Assembly: GCF_000765235.1 (NCBI RefSeq)
Contig: NZ_JPJG01000019.1
Location: 1 to 57,080, forward strand
DNA length: 57,080 bases
Source: Oscillibacter sp. ER4
GTDB lineage: Bacteria; Bacillota; Clostridia; Oscillospirales; Oscillospiraceae
Direction of reading: 5' to 3'
Position 1 is the stretch's first letter; each line of letters opens with the position of its first letter. The notes beneath the pieces were generated by a model. The model had not been told where the DNA came from. It saw only the letters and a program-made list of their open reading frames with translations, and did no database searches. Shown in pieces: positions 54,481-57,080 of the stretch. A program made the position numbers and the translations under genes.

Positions 54481-54957
54481 TCAGCCCTCGGAATCCGTGC
54501 GGTTTCTCCAGGAGATCTCCTGCTCGAGCTCGTAGCGCAGCTTCTTGTTCTCCTCGACAAGCTCGTCGTAGTGCTCGCCCTGCACGTAATACTTGACGAA
54601 CGTGAACGTTGCCTCGTCAAGCTCCTCTTCCGTGTAGGACGGGAGAAGCGAGCCGTTCTTGCGCTGAAGGCCGGAGATATTCACGACCACCAGGCGGCGG
54701 TGCTGCTCGGAGAGCTGGAAGAGCTGGAGCTTTGCGGGAATTTCAAGCCCTAAGTCATAGGTGCTGTTCACGCGCTCCATGATGTTGCGGTACTCGGGCT
54801 TGGCCGAGACGATGACGCCGTGCTGCATAAACAGTTTCTTGAGGTAGTCCACAGAAACGTCCTCGCGGGTGATCGTGCCCTTGCCGAGACCTGTGAGCAT
54901 CGTGTTAGACAGATTCAGGCTGACGTAAACTTCTTCGCCGGTCTTGGGATAGCTCAT
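54481..54957 (-). CDS. Hypothetical soluble protein with C-terminal coiled coil
   Basis: The 158-residue protein begins MSYPKTGEEVYVSLNLSNTM and ends in a Glu/Lys-rich helix (about 128-152) likely to form a coiled coil. I recognise no family. AATGGAGG precedes the ATG. Its own promoter and terminator mark it as a single-gene unit, and codon use is like the chromosome. It has no clear link to its neighbours. Confidence 0.65.
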   Translation of the reverse strand: MSYPKTGEEVYVSLNLSNTMLTGLGKGTITREDVSVDYLKKLFMQHGVIVSAKPEYRNIMERVNSTYDLGLEIPAKLQLFQLSEQHRRLVVVNISGLQRKNGSLLPSYTEEELDEATFTFVKYYVQGEHYDELVEENKKLRYELEQEISWRNRTDSEG

Positions 54958-55015
54958 AATTTGCCTCCATTAAAGTCTGCGCCGCAAGCGCGGCTGGGAT
55001 TGATATGACATTTTT

Positions 55016-55044
55016 ATGGTAGCATGGCGGAGCGGAAAATACAA
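55016..55044 (-). promoter_or_regulatory. Promoter of the 158-residue gene
   Basis: On the minus strand, TTGTAT, a 17-nt spacer and TACCAT. Confidence 0.5.
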
Positions 55045-55108
55045 GCGGCAGGTTGTATGAACTGTCGCTTACAAATTTGTCGGAATCGCCGCCGCGGCGG
55101 GATTTTCC

Positions 55109-55198
55109 TTGACAAGAGCGCGCGCCGCTGATACACTTTCCTTGTCTATTACGGGTGCGCACCTACCGGCAGTCAGGCGGAAGTCTGGCTGCCGTTTT
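55109..55198 (+). promoter_or_regulatory. Promoter and attenuator-like leader of the half-size DMT gene
   Basis: TTGACA (55109), a 17-nt spacer and TACACT (55132-55137) form a strong promoter. The leader RNA holds the palindrome GGTGCGCACC (55154-55163) and a 10-bp stem CGGCAGTCAG/CTGGCTGCCG (55167-55176 with 55185-55194) followed by TTTT. This is a terminator placed before the coding region. Confidence 0.6.
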
Positions 55199-55229
55199 GC
55201 ATCCGGCATTTGAATAGGAGGGAATATTT

Positions 55230-55655
55230 ATGGCTTACTTCTGGCCGCTCATTCTCGTTGTGGCGTCGAACAGCGTGTATCACATCTGCGCCAAATCGCT
55301 GCCCGAGAGCGTTGATCCGCTCGCGTCGCTCACGGTCACGTATCTGATCGGCTCAATCTTTTCGGGCATCCTGTATTTTGTGACGAACCGCGGCGGGGCG
55401 AACCTTCTGCACGAATACAGCCAGATGAACTGGGCGCCGTACCTGCTCGGTCTCGCGGTCGTCGGTTTGGAAGCTGGCAGCATGCACGCCTACAAGGCGG
55501 GCTGGCCGGTCAGCGCGTTTCAGGTGTCGTCTGCGGCGGCCATCGCGACGATTTTGGTGTTCATTGGGTATCTTGTCTACCACGAGGCCATCACGGTCAA
55601 CAAGCTCGTGGGCCTTGCGCTGTGCCTTGTCGGGCTGTTTTTCCTCAACAAATGA
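55230..55655 (+). CDS. Half-size DMT (EamA-like) membrane protein
   Basis: The 141-residue protein has four to five hydrophobic helices and one EamA-type repeat (ending AITVNKLVGLALCLVGLFFL), like small multidrug or half-size transporters that act as dimers. The substrate is unknown. ATAGGAGGG precedes the ATG. Its leader carries a possible attenuator, so expression may respond to its substrate. It stands 64 nt before rlmI. Confidence 0.78.
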   Translation: MAYFWPLILVVASNSVYHICAKSLPESVDPLASLTVTYLIGSIFSGILYFVTNRGGANLLHEYSQMNWAPYLLGLAVVGLEAGSMHAYKAGWPVSAFQVSSAAAIATILVFIGYLVYHEAITVNKLVGLALCLVGLFFLNK

Positions 55656-55719
55656 GTTGTGCCGCGGCTTTTGCCGTGGTATGATTGGGAAAACTGATTG
55701 GAAGAAGGAATTTTGACCT

Positions 55720-56955
55720 ATGAAAGCTGCACGCGACTATCCGATCTTGACCGTCACCGCCAAGGGCACGCGCTGGCTCGAGAGCGGCCACCCCTGGGTG
55801 TACGACTCCGACGTCGCCCGCGAGCCGGACGAGAGCGAGTGTGAAAACGGTGCGCTCGTCGACGTGGTGTCGGAAAAGGGCAAATATCTCGGCACGGGCT
55901 TTTTGAGCAGACTCAGTAAGCTCCGCGTGCGCATCGTCTCGCGCAACGCGAACGACCGCTTTGATGAAAGCTTCTGGCGGCGGCGCGTACGCTACGCCTG
56001 GGACTACCGCAAGGCGGTCATGGACGGGCAGACCGGCTGCTGCCGCCTGATCTTCGGCGAGGCGGACGCCTTCCCCGGCCTGACGGTCGACCGGTTTGAA
56101 AATCTTCTCGTCACGCAGACGCTCTCGCTCGGCATGGAAAAGATCAAGGACATGCTCTTCCCCCTCATTGTCGAGGTGCTGGAGCAGGACGGCGAGACGA
56201 TCGACGGCCTTTTTGAGCGCAACGATGTCGTGCTTCGCGAAAAGGAGGGCTTGACGCAGAACAAGGGGTGGTTTCCCCTCCCCAGCAAAAAAACGCCCGA
56301 GAGCCCCATCACTGAAATTTGCGAGAACGGCGTTTTCTACCGTGTGGATGTCGAAAACGGGCAGAAGACAGGCTTTTTCCTCGACCAGAAGTTCAATCGC
56401 CTCGCCGTCGCGCACCTCGCGCGCGGCAAGCGCGTGCTCGACTGCTTCACGCACACGGGCTCGTTCGCACTCAACGCCGCCAAAGGCGGCGCAGAGCACG
56501 TGACGGCGGTGGACGTGTCCGAGAGCGCCATCGAAATGGCGCGCGCGAACGCAGCGCGCAACGGCCTTGAGGACAAAATGGACTTTCTCGCCGCCGACGT
56601 CTTCGACCTGCTCCCGCAGCTCGAGGCCGCGCACGAAAAGCCCTATGACTTCATCATCCTCGATCCCCCGGCGTTCACAAAGTCTCGCCGCACGGCGAAC
56701 AACGCCGAAAAGGGGTACAAGGAGATCAACCTGCGCGCGATGCGCCTGCTGCCGCGCGGCGGCTACCTTGCGACCGCGTCGTGCAGCCACTTCATGCCCG
56801 CCGAACGCTTTGAGCGGATGCTGCGCTCCGCCGCCGCGGACGCGGGCGTCGAGCTGCGGCAGATCGAGGTGCGCGCACAATCAAGCGACCACCCCATCCT
56901 CTGGAACGTGCCGGAGACGGATTACCTCAAGTTCTACTTATTCCAAGTGGTATAA
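55720..56955 (+). CDS. rlmI: Class I rRNA (cytosine-C5)-methyltransferase, RlmI family
   Basis: The 411-residue enzyme has an N-terminal PUA-like domain (about 8-85, with SGHPWVYDSD), a middle EEHEE-type region, and a SAM methyltransferase domain. The latter has LDCFTHTGSFALNAA, the DPPAFTKS motif and the catalytic cysteine in ASCSHF. RlmI methylates C1962 of 23S rRNA in E. coli. AAGAAGGAA precedes the ATG, at a rather long spacing. An insertion-sequence end lies 26 nt after the stop. Confidence 0.92.
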   Translation: MKAARDYPILTVTAKGTRWLESGHPWVYDSDVAREPDESECENGALVDVVSEKGKYLGTGFLSRLSKLRVRIVSRNANDRFDESFWRRRVRYAWDYRKAVMDGQTGCCRLIFGEADAFPGLTVDRFENLLVTQTLSLGMEKIKDMLFPLIVEVLEQDGETIDGLFERNDVVLREKEGLTQNKGWFPLPSKKTPESPITEICENGVFYRVDVENGQKTGFFLDQKFNRLAVAHLARGKRVLDCFTHTGSFALNAAKGGAEHVTAVDVSESAIEMARANAARNGLEDKMDFLAADVFDLLPQLEAAHEKPYDFIILDPPAFTKSRRTANNAEKGYKEINLRAMRLLPRGGYLATASCSHFMPAERFERMLRSAAADAGVELRQIEVRAQSSDHPILWNVPETDYLKFYLFQVV

Positions 56956-56981
56956 ATTGATATAAAAAATCCTCGCTGTTT

Positions 56982-57080
56982 TGAAGTTACCCCAAAAAGT
57001 TAGACAATATTCTGAAGTAAAAATTGTTCAAGCAGCTGAAAGGGCTTGCTGTCTGTGAATTGCAGGCGGCAAGCCCTTTA
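56982..57080. mobile_element. End of an IS3-type insertion sequence (runs off the window)
   Basis: TGAAGTTACCCCAAAAAGTT followed by AGACA matches the terminal inverted repeat common in IS3/IS150-group elements (CCCCAAAAAGTTAGACA core). An 11-bp stem AAAGGGCTTGC/GCAAGCCCTTT (57039-57079) follows. No transposase codons lie inside the window, so the orientation and state of the element are unknown. Confidence 0.6.

Overview
The window looks like chromosome from a GC-rich, Gram-positive, endospore-forming member of the Clostridia, and an Oscillospiraceae-like bacterium is my best guess. The evidence is a spoIIP gene, a cell-surface protein with three SLH domains, sepF, divIVA and hfq, Shine-Dalgarno sites close to AGGAGG, and TTGACA/TTGCAA-17-TATAAT-type promoters. 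The organism assignment is inference; nothing here fixes the genus. Most of the window is densely packed housekeeping sequence. I saw no prophage, CRISPR array, rRNA or complete transposon.

Layout. 1-10.5 kb holds a plus-strand run rich in DNA repair: radC, uvrB, a DMT transporter, a YbaK-type deacylase, uvrA, a small membrane protein, recD2 and comF. 10.7-20.1 kb holds mreB, pepD, a reverse htrA-type protease, a putative FAD oxidoreductase/2-hydroxyacid dehydrogenase pair, a DUF368 lipid-carrier transporter, a reverse diguanylate cyclase and a reverse HAD-like protein lacking its catalytic aspartates. 20.3-24.6 kb holds a 1250-residue SLH-anchored M14 peptidase and a three-tRNA operon (Met, Glu, Val order of transcription). 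24.7-28.1 kb holds guaD behind a guanine-type riboswitch, spoIIP behind a sigma-E-like promoter, and xpt. 28.1-36.3 kb is the most accessory part: structured repeats, an amber-interrupted membrane gene, a nitrilase-family hydrolase, a Zn/Cd/Pb-type P-ATPase with a separate HMA protein and an ArsR-AraC fusion regulator, a low-GC two-gene islet, and a 514-residue unknown protein carrying a GGADGPTAI motif. 36.4-45.4 kb is the conserved miaB, MBL-hydrolase, mutS, CPBP protease, mutL, miaA, hfq block. 45.5-48.7 kb is a cell-division block (HlyD-like, ylmE, sepF, divIVA). 48.7-57 kb holds a HAD phosphatase, rlmA, a 0.6-kb non-coding inverted repeat, a THUMP RNA methyltransferase, an XRE-NfeD fusion with an SPFH protein, an unknown small protein, a half-size DMT transporter with an attenuator-like leader, rlmI, and the end of an IS3-type insertion sequence that runs off the window.

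Functional links. Nucleotide excision repair (uvrA, uvrB) and mismatch repair (mutS, mutL) are both present. guaD and xpt form a purine salvage pair, with guaD apparently sensed by guanine itself. The metal ATPase, HMA protein and divergent regulator form a self-contained metal-resistance unit. MiaA and MiaB act in succession on tRNA position 37.

The most novel material is non-coding. A composite element of four hairpins occurs four times, each copy downstream of a gene, with compensatory changes in its stems. A second family of long perfect palindromes (18-20 bp arms) occurs three times, two copies facing each other around a 0.6-kb gene-free locus.
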